A stretch of DNA of 64,000 nucleotides from an uncultured Dehalococcoidia bacterium (GCA_958295685.1 OY282365.1:1674001-1738000), one strand, 5' to 3'. Counted from the first letter of the stretch, positions 17,488 through 26,117 are shown. Numbers and translations are program-made. Notes: generated by a model from the sequence alone, not told the origin.

Positions 17488-18843
17488 TTACTCCTCTTTC
17501 CTTCCCTTCCTCGGGATCAGTCTGGCTGGAACGCCAACCGCCCGCGAGTCCGGAGGAATGTCATCTCTCACCACCGCGCCCGCGCCCGTGTCGGAGCGCT
17601 CTCCGACCGTTACGGGCGCAATGAGCATCGTGTCGCATCCGATGAATGCCCCGTCGCCCACCGTGGTGCGGTACTTGTCTCTTCCATCGTAGTTGACCGT
17701 TACGGTCCCCGCGCCAATGTTGACGTCCGAGCCGATGTCGGCGTCTCCGATGAAGCTGAAGTGCACCGACTTCGTGCCGCCACCCAGCCTGCTATTCTTC
17801 ACCTCGGCGAAGTTGCCGATGCTGACGCCCCTCCCCAGCCTGCTGCCCGGACGTATGTGGCTGAAGGGCCCTACGCGCCCGCCCTCGTCCATCGTCGACC
17901 CCTCGACCACCGACGCAACCACCTCACACCGATCCCCGATCTCGGAATCCGACACGATCGAGTTGGGCCCTATCCGGCAGCCGCTCCCAATTCTGGACAT
18001 GCCGCTGACGTGAGTGTTGGGAAGCACGACAGTGTCCTCCCCGAGCTCCACGTCGGCGTCGAGATACACTGAGGACGGATCGGGCATGGAGACTCCGGCA
18101 AGCATCCAGCGGACCCGCAGACGTCTTCGCATGACGCTGTCCGCCTCTGCCAGGTCGACCCGGCTGTTGACACCTATAGCCTCGTCGGCGTCCCGCGCCT
18201 GCAGTGTCTCTACGCGCTCGCCCTGTTGGGAGGCCATGGCTATGAGGTCGGTCGCATACACTTCGCCCGATGGCGACGCGGGAACACTCGGGAGCGTATC
18301 CCACAACCACCCAGCCCGGAAGCAGTAGATGCCTGTGTTCAACTCGCTGATCTCTCTCTCGTCCCCGTCCGCGTCCGCATCCTCCACCACGGCCGCCGCG
18401 CGGCCGTCGGAAGACCTGACGATTCGTCCGAAGCCCTTCGCCTCGGCTCTGACCACCGTCAGGATCGTGGCGCACGCCCCAAGCCGGCCGTGGAGGCTCT
18501 CCATCTCTCCGAGCGTCTCCGCGCGGACGAGCGGCATGTCTCCCATCAGCACGAAGACGTTCTCGACGTCCTCGAGGGCGCGGCGAGCCTGAAGAAGAGC
18601 GTGGCCGGTGCCCAGAGGCTCAGCCTGTTCAGCGTATCCGACCTCGCCGCCGAGCGCGTCCTCAATCGCCCCGGAGCCGGGCGGGACGACCACGACCGTC
18701 GGGCTCAGGCCGGCCGACCTCGCGGCATCGACCACCAAGCTCACCATCGCACGGCCACAGACGCGGTGAAGCGCCTTGGGCAGGCGGGACTTCATGCGGG
18801 TGCCCTTCCCGGCGGCAAGCACCACGGCTCCGTATTTCGACAT
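17488..18843 (-). CDS. glmU: Bifunctional UDP-GlcNAc pyrophosphorylase / glucosamine-1-phosphate acetyltransferase
   Basis: GlmU makes UDP-N-acetylglucosamine for cell-envelope and glycan synthesis. The 451 residues begin with the uridylyltransferase domain (AVVLAAGKGTRMKSRLPKALHRVCG, GDMPLVRAETL near 98, NTGIYCFRAGWLW near 165). It continues into a left-handed beta-helix from about residue 250 (SVYLDADVELGEDTVVLPNTHVSG...). The acetyltransferase site is recognisable in SRLGRGVSIGNFAEVKNS and VNYDGRDKYRTTVGDGAFIGCD. Length and order are those of standard GlmU. The start is the ATG at 18843, behind the promoter at 18926-18955 and a leader hairpin. Confidence 0.96.
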   Translation of the reverse strand: MSKYGAVVLAAGKGTRMKSRLPKALHRVCGRAMVSLVVDAARSAGLSPTVVVVPPGSGAIEDALGGEVGYAEQAEPLGTGHALLQARRALEDVENVFVLMGDMPLVRAETLGEMESLHGRLGACATILTVVRAEAKGFGRIVRSSDGRAAAVVEDADADGDEREISELNTGIYCFRAGWLWDTLPSVPASPSGEVYATDLIAMASQQGERVETLQARDADEAIGVNSRVDLAEADSVMRRRLRVRWMLAGVSMPDPSSVYLDADVELGEDTVVLPNTHVSGMSRIGSGCRIGPNSIVSDSEIGDRCEVVASVVEGSTMDEGGRVGPFSHIRPGSRLGRGVSIGNFAEVKNSRLGGGTKSVHFSFIGDADIGSDVNIGAGTVTVNYDGRDKYRTTVGDGAFIGCDTMLIAPVTVGERSDTGAGAVVRDDIPPDSRAVGVPARLIPRKGRKEE

Positions 18844-18863
18844 GGGGGCTAGACGCGAAGAAC

Positions 18864-18882
18864 GCCCATCCGAAAGATGGGC
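18864..18882 (-). other. Hairpin in the glmU leader
   Basis: GCCCATC-(5 nt)-GATGGGC, a 7-bp perfect stem in the 5' untranslated region of glmU, about 20 nt before the start codon. There is no T-tract, so it is not an intrinsic terminator. It may affect message stability or translation; that is inference. Confidence 0.35.
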
Positions 18883-18925
18883 TGCAGAACGAGGTGTCTA
18901 TGCGAGGGATCGTCCACTTTCCCGG

Positions 18926-18955
18926 ATGCTACCAGAGCGAAACACGAGGTGTCAA
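18926..18955 (-). promoter_or_regulatory. Promoter of glmU
   Basis: On the minus strand: TTGACA (18955-18950), 18-bp spacer, TAGCAT (18931-18926). The start codon of glmU is 82 bp downstream of the -10. Good consensus match; use is inferred. Confidence 0.6.
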
Positions 18956-19084
18956 GGCGTTCCTGTCAGCCCAATCCACCACCTCCGCCCTCGACACAAG
19001 GAGAAGACCCGATGACCCTCCCTCCAGGCCATCGGGCGGGAATGGGATTCCAGGGAGTGTTAGAGTGGATGGGAGGAGGTGACG

Positions 19085-20017
19085 GTGGCCGTATACGTGC
19101 TGCTGAGGGCGGCTCAATCGGTGGTAACGCTGATCGGGCTATCGGCCGCGGTGTTCTTCCTCGCGTGGGCGGTGGGGGAGCCGATGGACTACCTCTCGCC
19201 GGGTGAGAGACAGAGGCTTCGAGAGGAAGCGCCCGACGGCAGGCATGGGCTGGACAGGCCGCTGATCGTCCAGTACGGCGAATACCTGAGCCGTCTGGCA
19301 AGGGCAGACCTGGGCCCGTCCCCAAGCTACGGGAGGCGCCCGGTGACAGAGATAATCGGCCGAACGCTCGGCCCCACGCTGCACCTCGGGGGGATGGCGC
19401 TCGGGTTCGTTCTCCTGGTCGGCTTGACGCTGGGCGTGACGGCTGCATACTCGCGTGGAACCCTCGCCGACACCCTCGCCCGGTTGATAGCGCTGGCCGG
19501 CTACTCGATACCGCAGTTCTGGCTGGCGCTGATGCTGATACTGGTCTTCGGCGTCCACCTCCAGTGGCTCCCGATAGCCGGGAGAGAGGGCGGCTGGCAG
19601 CACTGGGTGATGCCGACGCTCGCCGCCGGATGGCTCTCCGCGGCGATCCTGACGAGGGTGACCAGATCGGCCGTGCTGGAAGCGATGACGTCGGACTACG
19701 TACGCACCGCACGGGCCAAGGGGCTGCCCGAGCGCGCCGTGCTCCTCAGGCACGCCCTGCGCAGCTCACTCATCACGGTGATCACGGCGACAGCCCTCGT
19801 AAGCGCCGACCTGCTGGCCGGAGTCGTGATGGTGGAGACCGTGTTCGGATGGCCAGGCATGGGCAGACTGGCGGTGCGGGCCATGGTGATCAGGGACCTG
19901 TTCCTGCTTCAGGGAGTTATCCTGATCGTGGGATCCGTGCTCCTGACCGCCAACTTCGCAGCCGACGTCGGCTACCGCCTGCTGGACCCAAGGCTCAGAT
20001 CGAGGTATAGCGGCTAG
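19085..20017 (+). CDS. Orphan ABC transporter permease, DppB/OppB family
   Basis: Inner-membrane permease of the peptide-importer type, about 310 residues and six helices. The frame opens at a GTG at 19079, but the GGAGGAGG site at 19072-19079 fits the next in-frame GTG at 19085 better. The N-terminal helix is AAQSVVTLIGLSAAVFFLAWA. The coupling loop is DYVRTARAKGLPERAVLLRHA, followed by GVVMVETVFGWPGMGRLAV, and the C-terminus is ADVGYRLLDPRLR, all as in DppB. It has no adjacent DppC, receptor or ATPase genes. It is flanked by glmU on the other strand and a dehydrogenase 171 bp downstream, so it is either a remnant of a larger transporter operon or works with subunits encoded elsewhere. Confidence 0.87.
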   Translation: MAVYVLLRAAQSVVTLIGLSAAVFFLAWAVGEPMDYLSPGERQRLREEAPDGRHGLDRPLIVQYGEYLSRLARADLGPSPSYGRRPVTEIIGRTLGPTLHLGGMALGFVLLVGLTLGVTAAYSRGTLADTLARLIALAGYSIPQFWLALMLILVFGVHLQWLPIAGREGGWQHWVMPTLAAGWLSAAILTRVTRSAVLEAMTSDYVRTARAKGLPERAVLLRHALRSSLITVITATALVSADLLAGVVMVETVFGWPGMGRLAVRAMVIRDLFLLQGVILIVGSVLLTANFAADVGYRLLDPRLRSRYSG

Positions 20018-20188
20018 TTGCTGGCAATGATGAGACTGGTCAGAATCGGGATAGACAATTGTGGACTCGCTTGGGTATGCTTCGGCCTGCGAGAGGCCTT
20101 GCCCAGGTCGGGCAATCATCGCTACTAGTCGCACGGTATCGGCCCCGCTTGGGAGTTACGCAGACCTCTCCATGATGAGGAGGTTGTC

Positions 20189-21148
20189 ATGAAGGCCGAC
20201 GACATCTCCCGGATCGGTGTCATCGGCGCCGGTCTCATGGGACACGGGATCGCGCTGAACTTTGCGCTGGGAGGCTTTGAGGTCTATCTGAACGATACGA
20301 CCGAAGAGGGCTTGGAGAAGGCCCTGGAGAACGTGCGGACCAGCCTGGACACGATGATAGACGTCGGGCTGGCCGACGAGTCGGCCGCGGCCGCGGTCCC
20401 GTCGAGGATCCACACGAGCGCTTCCCTTGCCGACAGCGTGGCCGACGTGGACTTCGTGGTGGAGGCGGTGTTCGAAGACCTGGAGCTTAAACGCGAGGTC
20501 TTCGCCTTGCTCGACGAGTCCTCCCCCGAACGGACCATCCTGTCGAGCAACACGTCGTCGTTCATGTCCAGCCAGCTAGCGCCGGCGACGAAGCGGCCCG
20601 ACAAGGTCGTGGTGGCCAACTGGTGGAACCCGCCCTACCTGATGCCCCTGATCGAAGTGGTGCGGGGCCCGGAGACCTCGGACGCGACGATAGAGGCCAC
20701 GGCCGGCGTGTTCAGGAGACTGGGGAAGCGCCCTGTGGTCCTTCAGAAGGAGTCGCTGGGGTTCATCGGGAACCGGATGCAGTTCGCGCTGCTGCGAGAG
20801 GCGATATCCGTGGTCGAGCAGGGCATCGCAACACCGCAGGACGTCGACGAGGTGGTCAAGAGCAGTTTCGGCCGCCGGCTGGCTGTCGCCGGGCCGTTCG
20901 AAGTGTTCGATCTGGCTGGATGGGACACGATTTCGCACATAATCGACCTGCTCTTCCCAGCGATCGAGTCGTCGCCCGACTCGCCGGCGCTGATTGCAGG
21001 CAAGGTAGAGCGTGGAGAACTCGGCGTGAAGTCGGGACGCGGCTTCTATCCGTGGACCGACGAGGACGTGGACGCCTTCAGGGCGCGGATCGGGCGTGCC
21101 CTGGCCGAGATCGACCGGCTGTCGCGAGAGGACCAGGAGGGACGATGA
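20189..21148 (+). CDS. 3-hydroxyacyl-CoA dehydrogenase family protein
   Basis: NAD-dependent dehydrogenase of the 3HCDH family, 319 residues. IGVIGAGLMGHGIALNFALGGFEVYLND is the N-terminal Rossmann fold, VEAVFEDLELKREVF and LSSNTSS are the expected active-site surroundings, and LGFIGNRMQFALLREAISVVEQG opens the C-terminal domain. GVKSGRGFYPW near the end is also typical. In most relatives the catalytic dyad includes a His in a (G)xHxFNP motif. Here the corresponding string is VANWWNPPYLMPLIEVV, putting Asn144 at that position. This may mean altered chemistry or a non-fatty-acyl hydroxyacid substrate. The stop overlaps the next ATG (ATGA), so it is coupled to the VOC gene. Confidence 0.87.
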   Translation: MKADDISRIGVIGAGLMGHGIALNFALGGFEVYLNDTTEEGLEKALENVRTSLDTMIDVGLADESAAAAVPSRIHTSASLADSVADVDFVVEAVFEDLELKREVFALLDESSPERTILSSNTSSFMSSQLAPATKRPDKVVVANWWNPPYLMPLIEVVRGPETSDATIEATAGVFRRLGKRPVVLQKESLGFIGNRMQFALLREAISVVEQGIATPQDVDEVVKSSFGRRLAVAGPFEVFDLAGWDTISHIIDLLFPAIESSPDSPALIAGKVERGELGVKSGRGFYPWTDEDVDAFRARIGRALAEIDRLSREDQEGR

Positions 21149-21576
21149 TCAAGCACGTGCACCATACCGGATTCGTGGTACGCGACCTGGAAAAGGCCGT
21201 AGAGTTCTACCGTGACGTCATCGGGCTGGAGGTCAGGAGCAGATACGAGCGGATCGGCCCAGGGGTGGATCAGGTGGTCGGCTACGAGGGCGCCCACCTG
21301 CGGATCGCCCTCATGGGCGCGGACGCCGTCCACGCCCTGGAACTGATCCAGTACCTGAACCCGCCTCCGGCCCAGCGTCCGACCGACGAGCGCAGCGTGC
21401 TGGGCGGGTCCCACCTCGCCTTCCAGGTGGACGACGTCCGCGCTCTCTACCAGGCGGCCCTGGACAATGGCGCGGCAAGCCTGAACCCTCCGACGGAGGT
21501 CTCCCCGGGCAGGACGGCCTGCTACATGCAGGACCCCGACGGGAACTGGATCGAGTTGATAGAGATCGCGGAGTAG
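21145..21576 (+). CDS. VOC-superfamily (glyoxalase/dioxygenase-fold) protein
   Basis: 143-residue protein with two paired beta-alpha-beta-beta-beta modules of the vicinal oxygen chelate superfamily. The likely metal ligands are His in VHHTGFVV (residues 6-7), Glu in HALELIQY near 66, His in GGSHLAFQV at 90 and Glu in GNWIELIEI near 137. The DPDGNWIELIE ending is the classical VOC signature. The ATG overlaps the stop of the hydroxyacyl-CoA dehydrogenase by 4 bp, and an aldo-keto reductase follows 6 bp later, so the three form a tight operon. Reaction unknown: VOC proteins include glyoxalases, epimerases and ring-cleaving dioxygenases. Confidence 0.85.
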   Translation: MIKHVHHTGFVVRDLEKAVEFYRDVIGLEVRSRYERIGPGVDQVVGYEGAHLRIALMGADAVHALELIQYLNPPPAQRPTDERSVLGGSHLAFQVDDVRALYQAALDNGAASLNPPTEVSPGRTACYMQDPDGNWIELIEIAE

Positions 21577-21582
21577 CGTCTG

Positions 21583-22590
21583 ATGCCAGCCTCTCCGGGA
21601 ACGGCCGAGATCGGGAACACCGGTCTCCACGTCACCAGGCTGGGCCTCGGCGGCGCGCCTCTCAGCGCCTTCAGGTTCGACGTGCAGGAGAGCGAGGCGG
21701 TCGCCGCGATCTCCCGAGCATTCGAGCTTGGAATCCGCTACTTCGACACCGCCCCGTACTACGGCTTCGGAAGGGGCGAGCGCCGATACGGCCGGGCCCT
21801 GGCAGAGGCTCGGAGGGACGACTTCGTCATATCGACCAAGGTCGGGCGCGCGCTGAAGCCCGCGGACCCGAACGCGCCCGACGATGGGTTCGTTCCACAC
21901 GACCTGGACACCGTCTTCGACTTCAGCCGCGGCGCCGTGCTGAGGACGCTGGAAGGGAGCCTGAAGCGGCTTCGCCTGGACCGTGTGGACGTCGCCCTCA
22001 TCCACGACCCGGACGACCCCGCCTGCTGGGACCAGGCCCTGAACGAAGCGTATCCGACGCTCGCCGACCTCCGATCGCAGGGAGTGGTCAAGGCTATCGG
22101 CGTGGGCATGAACAACTCGCAGATACTGTCCCGGTTCGTGCGCGAGTGCGACCTGGACTGCGTGCTGATGGCGGGCCGGTACACGCTCATCGACCACGCG
22201 GCCCTGCCCGTCCTGCTGCCACTCTGCGAACAGAGGGGCGTCAGCGTGATCCTGGGAGGCCCCTACAATCTGGGCGTGCTCGCCTCCGACCTGTCCCGTG
22301 AGTCCTATACCTACACGCCGCCGGAGAACGGGACCGCCCAGCTCCCCCGCGAGATGCTCGAACTCGCCCGCCGCATCAGGGACGTATGCGTCAGACACTC
22401 TGTCCCGCTCAAGGCCGCCGCGCTCCAGTTCGGGTTGGGCCATCCCGCGGTAGCGGCGACCATCCCAGGCTCGGTGACGCCCGCAGAGGTCGAAGAGAAC
22501 GTCGCTATGGCCGCCTTCCCCATACCCGCCGACCTCTGGGCCGAACTGAAGAAGGAGAGGCTGATCTCGGAGGACGCGCCCGTGGGGTAG
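21583..22590 (+). CDS. Aldo/keto reductase (aldose/L-fucose dehydrogenase-like)
   Basis: 335-residue TIM-barrel NAD(P)H oxidoreductase. The catalytic tetrad is visible: Asp and Tyr in IRYFDTAPYYGFGRGE (near residue 47-55), Lys in FVISTKVGRAL and His in VALIHDPDDP. The cofactor-binding C-terminal segment contains AATIPGSVTPAEVEENVA. The sequence pattern (NTGLHVTRLGLGGAPL at the start, LQFGLGHPAVAATIPG late) resembles the D-threo-aldose 1-dehydrogenase/L-fucose dehydrogenase branch. The ATG is 6 bp after the VOC stop. The operon hydroxyacid dehydrogenase-VOC-AKR suggests oxidation of a sugar or hydroxyacid; this is inference. Confidence 0.88.
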   Translation: MPASPGTAEIGNTGLHVTRLGLGGAPLSAFRFDVQESEAVAAISRAFELGIRYFDTAPYYGFGRGERRYGRALAEARRDDFVISTKVGRALKPADPNAPDDGFVPHDLDTVFDFSRGAVLRTLEGSLKRLRLDRVDVALIHDPDDPACWDQALNEAYPTLADLRSQGVVKAIGVGMNNSQILSRFVRECDLDCVLMAGRYTLIDHAALPVLLPLCEQRGVSVILGGPYNLGVLASDLSRESYTYTPPENGTAQLPREMLELARRIRDVCVRHSVPLKAAALQFGLGHPAVAATIPGSVTPAEVEENVAMAAFPIPADLWAELKKERLISEDAPVG

Positions 22591-22594
22591 GCCC

Positions 22595-22777
22595 TTGCTC
22601 TTCTGCGACACGGAGATGGTGGGCATCTTCCCAGACAACATGTACTGGCTCTCGTTCTATTCGAGCATGACGGAGCGCGGCGGCAGTCGGACACTGTGGT
22701 ACACGGACCGGAAGCTCTTCTTCCTGGGCCGCGACGTCACCGACGAGATGCTCGCCGGCCTCACCGTTCCGGAGTAG
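22595..22777 (+). CDS. Possible 60-residue protein or gene remnant
   Basis: A short frame from a TTG 4 bp after the aldo-keto reductase stop to 22777 has codon use like its neighbours (third positions mostly G/C). Its product, beginning LLFCDTEMVGIFPDN, looks protein-like rather than random: MYWLSFYSSMTERGG, TLWYTDRKLFFLGRDVTDE. No signal or known domain is recognisable. It may be a small gene at the end of the AKR operon or the last part of a deleted gene. The convergent TPP-enzyme gene ends 21 bp later. Confidence 0.35.
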   Translation: MLFCDTEMVGIFPDNMYWLSFYSSMTERGGSRTLWYTDRKLFFLGRDVTDEMLAGLTVPE

Positions 22778-22798
22778 GGGGCGCCCGGCTTTCGTTGC

Positions 22799-24415
22799 CT
22801 ACCAGTCCATGTCGTATGGGTGCGTAAGCCGAGTCCGCAGCTCGACGACCGCGGGCCGGTCGGCCGCGAACGCCCTCCTGAGTGCCCCACCCACCTGGCG
22901 CACCTCGCTGACCGCGATGCCGAGAGCCCCGAAGGACTCGGCCATCCCGGCAAAGTCCGGGTTGTGCAAATCGATCATCGCCGTGCGCCGGAACCGTGCC
23001 ATCTGCTGAGGCTCCAGAATACCGAACTTGCCGTCGTTGACCACCAGGGCGACCACGTTGACGCCGGACTGGACGGCCGCGGCCAGCTCGGCCGCCGTAA
23101 AGAGGAACCCCCCGTCGCCGCAGATTGCGAGCGCCCTGCGGTCGGGACGCGCCACCGCCGCCCCGATGGCCATGGGCAGGCCCGCCCCGAGCGTGGCCAG
23201 CCCCCAGGGATACAGGAACGTCCTGGGGCCGCTCACCTCCAGCATCATGTAGGCCCACGCCGACAGGGTCGTGACGTCCCCCACGACGATGGAGTCGTCT
23301 GGAAGACCGTCGCGCAGTTCGTCGACCAGCGCAGCCGCATCGGGCGAGCGCGCCTCCATCCTCGCGCGAAACCCGCGCCTCAACTCGGCCACCTCGTCCG
23401 CCCGGCTCGCCCGCTCCCCACGGACAGGCCTCGCCGCGTCGACCAGGCTGCGGAGCGCCGGCCCGGCGTCACCGACGACGCCCACGTCGACCGGATAGTT
23501 CCGGCCTATCTCGGCCGGATCCACGTCGATCTGCACGATGGTACCCGGCATGGTCAGCGACCACTCGTTGGTGTCCAGCTGGCTGAGGTGCGACCCGACG
23601 ACCAGCATGACGTCGCAGTCGGCCAGATAGCTCCGCAGGGGAGCGTAGTGGGCCGGGGGCGCCATGATGCTCAGAGGATGCCGCTCCGACACCGCCCCCT
23701 TGCCCGTAACGGTGGTGATGACAGGGGCCTGCAGAGAATCGGCAAGCTCGGTCAGCGCAGCCGAGGCTGTGACCGCCCCGCCTCCGGCCCATATGATCGG
23801 CCTCCGCGCGTCGAGCACGGCCCGCGCGGCCGCCTCTATCTGCGCGGCGTCGGGAACCATGGGCCTGCGAGACGCGGCCGGCGGCAGCTCAACGAACGCC
23901 TCCGCGTCGAGCACGTCCTTGGGCGCCTCGACCGCCGTCGGCCGGGGCCGACCGTTCCGCATACTCTCCATGGCCCGGTGAATGAGACCCGGAATCTCCC
24001 CGGGAGCCTCCGCGCGCCCCCTCCACCCCGTGACCTCCTCGAACATCCCCAGCTGGTCTCCCACGTCGTGGAAGTAGCCCTTGTTCCGCTGTATGCCGGC
24101 GCTGGGTATCTGGCTGGAAACGTTGAGCACGGGGGAAGAGTCCGCGTAGGCGGTGGCCATGCCCGCGAGGCTGTTGAGCGCTCCGGGTCCGGTGGAAGTG
24201 AAGCAGACGCCGACGTCGCCGCTCGCCCGCGCATACCCGTCGGCCATGTATGCCGCCCCCTGCTCGTGCCGGGCCGTTACGCGGCGTATTGAGGGCGCGT
24301 CCCACAGCGCGTCGAACATGGCGAGGGCGTGAGTCCCAGGCAGACCGAAGACGGCCCGAACACCCTCGGATACGAGAGTCTGGACGACGGCCTCGCCGCC
24401 GGTCATGCGCGTCAC
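22799..24415 (-). CDS. Thiamine-diphosphate-dependent enzyme, acetolactate-synthase-like
   Basis: 538-residue TPP enzyme of the acetolactate synthase/oxalyl-CoA decarboxylase/sulfoacetaldehyde group. VFGLPGTHALAMFDAL and RRVTARHEQGAAYMADGYARASG form the Pyr domain with the catalytic Glu; RRPIIWAGGGAV opens the middle domain; ICGDGGFLFTAAELAAAVQ plus VNDGKFGIL is the TPP/Mg motif. The frame extends upstream to 24532, but the GTG at 24415 has GGGAG at the right distance and lies 10 bp after the upstream stop. It is the last gene of a minus-strand trio with an SDR and a Cys-containing hydrolase-like protein. It is a stand-alone catalytic subunit with no IlvN partner, so a catabolic role is more likely than branched-chain synthesis. 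Confidence 0.86.
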   Translation of the reverse strand: MTRMTGGEAVVQTLVSEGVRAVFGLPGTHALAMFDALWDAPSIRRVTARHEQGAAYMADGYARASGDVGVCFTSTGPGALNSLAGMATAYADSSPVLNVSSQIPSAGIQRNKGYFHDVGDQLGMFEEVTGWRGRAEAPGEIPGLIHRAMESMRNGRPRPTAVEAPKDVLDAEAFVELPPAASRRPMVPDAAQIEAAARAVLDARRPIIWAGGGAVTASAALTELADSLQAPVITTVTGKGAVSERHPLSIMAPPAHYAPLRSYLADCDVMLVVGSHLSQLDTNEWSLTMPGTIVQIDVDPAEIGRNYPVDVGVVGDAGPALRSLVDAARPVRGERASRADEVAELRRGFRARMEARSPDAAALVDELRDGLPDDSIVVGDVTTLSAWAYMMLEVSGPRTFLYPWGLATLGAGLPMAIGAAVARPDRRALAICGDGGFLFTAAELAAAVQSGVNVVALVVNDGKFGILEPQQMARFRRTAMIDLHNPDFAGMAESFGALGIAVSEVRQVGGALRRAFAADRPAVVELRTRLTHPYDMDW

Positions 24416-24425
24416 TGCCGCTCCC

Positions 24426-25016
24426 TCACGACCGTATGGTGAAGTGGACCTCGCAGCGCGAGTCGGAAGTCCCCCGAGACATGCACACGGGCATCGTACC
24501 CTCGAAGTCCGGGCTGGCTTCCGCGTAGCCAACGAACATGCCGTCGCAGGCGGGCGCGCAATAGCTGTCCATACCCTCGGGCCTCCCGTCGTGGAACAGA
24601 CACGCCCGCCGGTTCAGAACGAGGTCGTCTTCGCCGCTGTAGTCAATGTAGGAGGGCGCGTGCAGCGGCCCGGAGATGATGTGGCGGTAGTCCTGGAACT
24701 TGGCCCACTCCTCAGGCGTCAGGCTGGTGAGCCCACGCGACTTCATCCAGCCCTCCAGATTCGCGCGGGCGCGCCTGCGTCCCCAATCGATGGCCGTCTG
24801 CCGCGCCGCCTCCTTGCCCCACCTCTCCTCCACGATCTCCAGCAACGAATACATCGTGCCGGTGACCATCCGCCCGAGCTTGTAGACTATGTCCTCGGGG
24901 CTTAGCTCATCCGGATCCAACTCGTCGGCGTCGAGCCGGCGCTTGCGCTCCTCGCTCAGGTGAATGCCCGGATACAGGCGCAGGTCGTCGTAGGGCTTGT
25001 ACCTGGTGTCGCTCAT
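24426..25016 (-). CDS. Cys-rich protein, possibly of the L-2-amino-thiazoline-4-carboxylate hydrolase family
   Basis: 196 residues, soluble, no signal peptide. The C-terminal third has five cysteines in the string RRACLFHDG...YCAPACDGMFVGYAEASPDF...PVCMSRGTSDSRCEVHFTI. The pattern of a Cys-containing loop, a GY.EA.PDF segment and a final C.F.F/C.V.F strand resembles the ATC-hydrolase-like family (PF14196), and I propose that tentatively. The N-terminal half is alpha-helical (VYKLGRMVTGTMYSLLEIVEERWGKEAARQTAIDWGRRRARANLEGW). It starts at ATG 25016 and is followed 10 bp later by the TPP enzyme, so it probably shares its pathway. Confidence 0.55.
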   Translation of the reverse strand: MSDTRYKPYDDLRLYPGIHLSEERKRRLDADELDPDELSPEDIVYKLGRMVTGTMYSLLEIVEERWGKEAARQTAIDWGRRRARANLEGWMKSRGLTSLTPEEWAKFQDYRHIISGPLHAPSYIDYSGEDDLVLNRRACLFHDGRPEGMDSYCAPACDGMFVGYAEASPDFEGTMPVCMSRGTSDSRCEVHFTIRS

Positions 25017-25057
25017 TGGTTGGCCTCCTGAATACGTATTTCTGCTTGTGGCCCTGG

Positions 25058-25927
25058 CTATTCTACCCTGCCCGCGGTGGATGTGGGCGCGGCCGATTGA
25101 GGCTGTTCTGCTGCCCAGTCAAACTCACTCCCGTCCTCCCGCGTCATCCTGAAGGGCTGGCCCCACTGGTTCCCGATGGTCGCCCCCCCGTCCACCACGA
25201 GGGTGTGGCCGGTGATGAAGCCCGCGTCGCCATCGGACGCGAGGAAGAGGACGGCCTTGGCAACGTCATCAGGGGTGCCCCACCGGCGCATCGGCGTGAG
25301 CGCGCGCGCAGCGTGGTCGGTGACGCGGCCCAGACGCTTCTCGCGGGGACGTGTCATCCCAGTGTCGACGATGCCCGGCGCGACTGCGTTGACCCGCACG
25401 TTCCTCTCCGCCAAGTCGAGCGCCAATGCCATGGTCAGACCCCTGACGCCGCCCTTGCTCGCCATGTAGGGCGCTCTATAGTAGGAAGTGACGATCGACC
25501 CAGCCGAGGATACGTTGACGATCGACCCGCCTCCACGCTCCACCAGGTGAGGCCCCAGATAACGGCAGTAGTTCCACGTTCCCGTAAGATCGACCCCGAC
25601 GACCCGCTCCCAGTCCTCGTCGGAGTAGTCGAAGGGGTCCATGTAGATGTTGATGCCCGCGCAGTTCACGAGTACGTCCACTCGTCCAAACCTCTCGACC
25701 GTCCGATCGATGGCCCGCCTGACCTCCGCGGCCCTGGAGACGTCCACCAAACGGACCTCCCCGCTCCGCCCATGCCCTCTGATCCCCGCCAGGGTCTCGG
25801 CAGCTCCGCCCTGATTCAGGTCGTGGATCGACACGTCGGCCCCCTCCTCCGCGAATCCCAAAGCGATCTGCCTGCCAATGCCGGACCCAGCGCCGGTCAC
25901 GAGGGCAACCCTGTCTTTGAATCTCAT
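25058..25927 (-). CDS. Short-chain dehydrogenase/reductase
   Basis: NAD(P)-dependent classical SDR, 289 residues. TGAGSGIG (residues 11-18) binds the dinucleotide, NCAGIN is the structural NxAG-type motif, and the catalytic Ser-Tyr-Lys appears in NVSSAGSIV and YMASKGG. The C-terminal half contains NAVAPGIVDTGMT and FITGHTLVVDGGATIGNQWG, then about 35 extra residues. It leads the minus-strand cluster with the Cys-rich protein and the TPP enzyme. Its ribosome-binding site (GGAGAGG at 25931-25937) is part of the target-site duplication of a MITE inserted 13 bp upstream of the start codon. Confidence 0.9.
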   Translation of the reverse strand: MRFKDRVALVTGAGSGIGRQIALGFAEEGADVSIHDLNQGGAAETLAGIRGHGRSGEVRLVDVSRAAEVRRAIDRTVERFGRVDVLVNCAGINIYMDPFDYSDEDWERVVGVDLTGTWNYCRYLGPHLVERGGGSIVNVSSAGSIVTSYYRAPYMASKGGVRGLTMALALDLAERNVRVNAVAPGIVDTGMTRPREKRLGRVTDHAARALTPMRRWGTPDDVAKAVLFLASDGDAGFITGHTLVVDGGATIGNQWGQPFRMTREDGSEFDWAAEQPQSAAPTSTAGRVE

Positions 25928-25939
25928 CTACCTCTCCTG

Positions 25940-26117
25940 GTAACTGTTCAGACTCCGTGAGATCCGAAGGGGGAGTCCAGAGGGGTTCTCCCCTCTGGCA
26001 GGGGGTCTGGGGGCTTTGCCCCCAGTTTCCAAGGGGCGGGTGGGTGGGTTTGAAACCCACCCGCCTGCTTATCAGGACTACGCTGATCGAAAGACCTCAT
26101 CGACTCTGAACTGTTAC
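25940..26117. mobile_element. MITE-like element, copy 1, with 8-bp target duplication
   Basis: 178 bp bounded by GTAACTGTTCAGACT on the left and ACTCTGAACTGTTAC on the right, terminal inverted repeats with few mismatches. Both sides carry CTCTCCTG (25932-25939 and 26118-26125), an exact 8-bp target-site duplication. The interior has the palindrome AGAGGGG-TT-CTCCCCTCT and a second hairpin, GGGCTTTGCCCC, plus CCACCCGCCTGCTTATCAGG also found in copy 4. It encodes no protein. The duplicated target contains the Shine-Dalgarno sequence of the SDR gene. Confidence 0.88.

Noticed and set aside
21046..22641. Minus-strand frame of 531 residues
   Set aside because: Antisense shadow of the VOC and aldo-keto reductase genes, without a domain.
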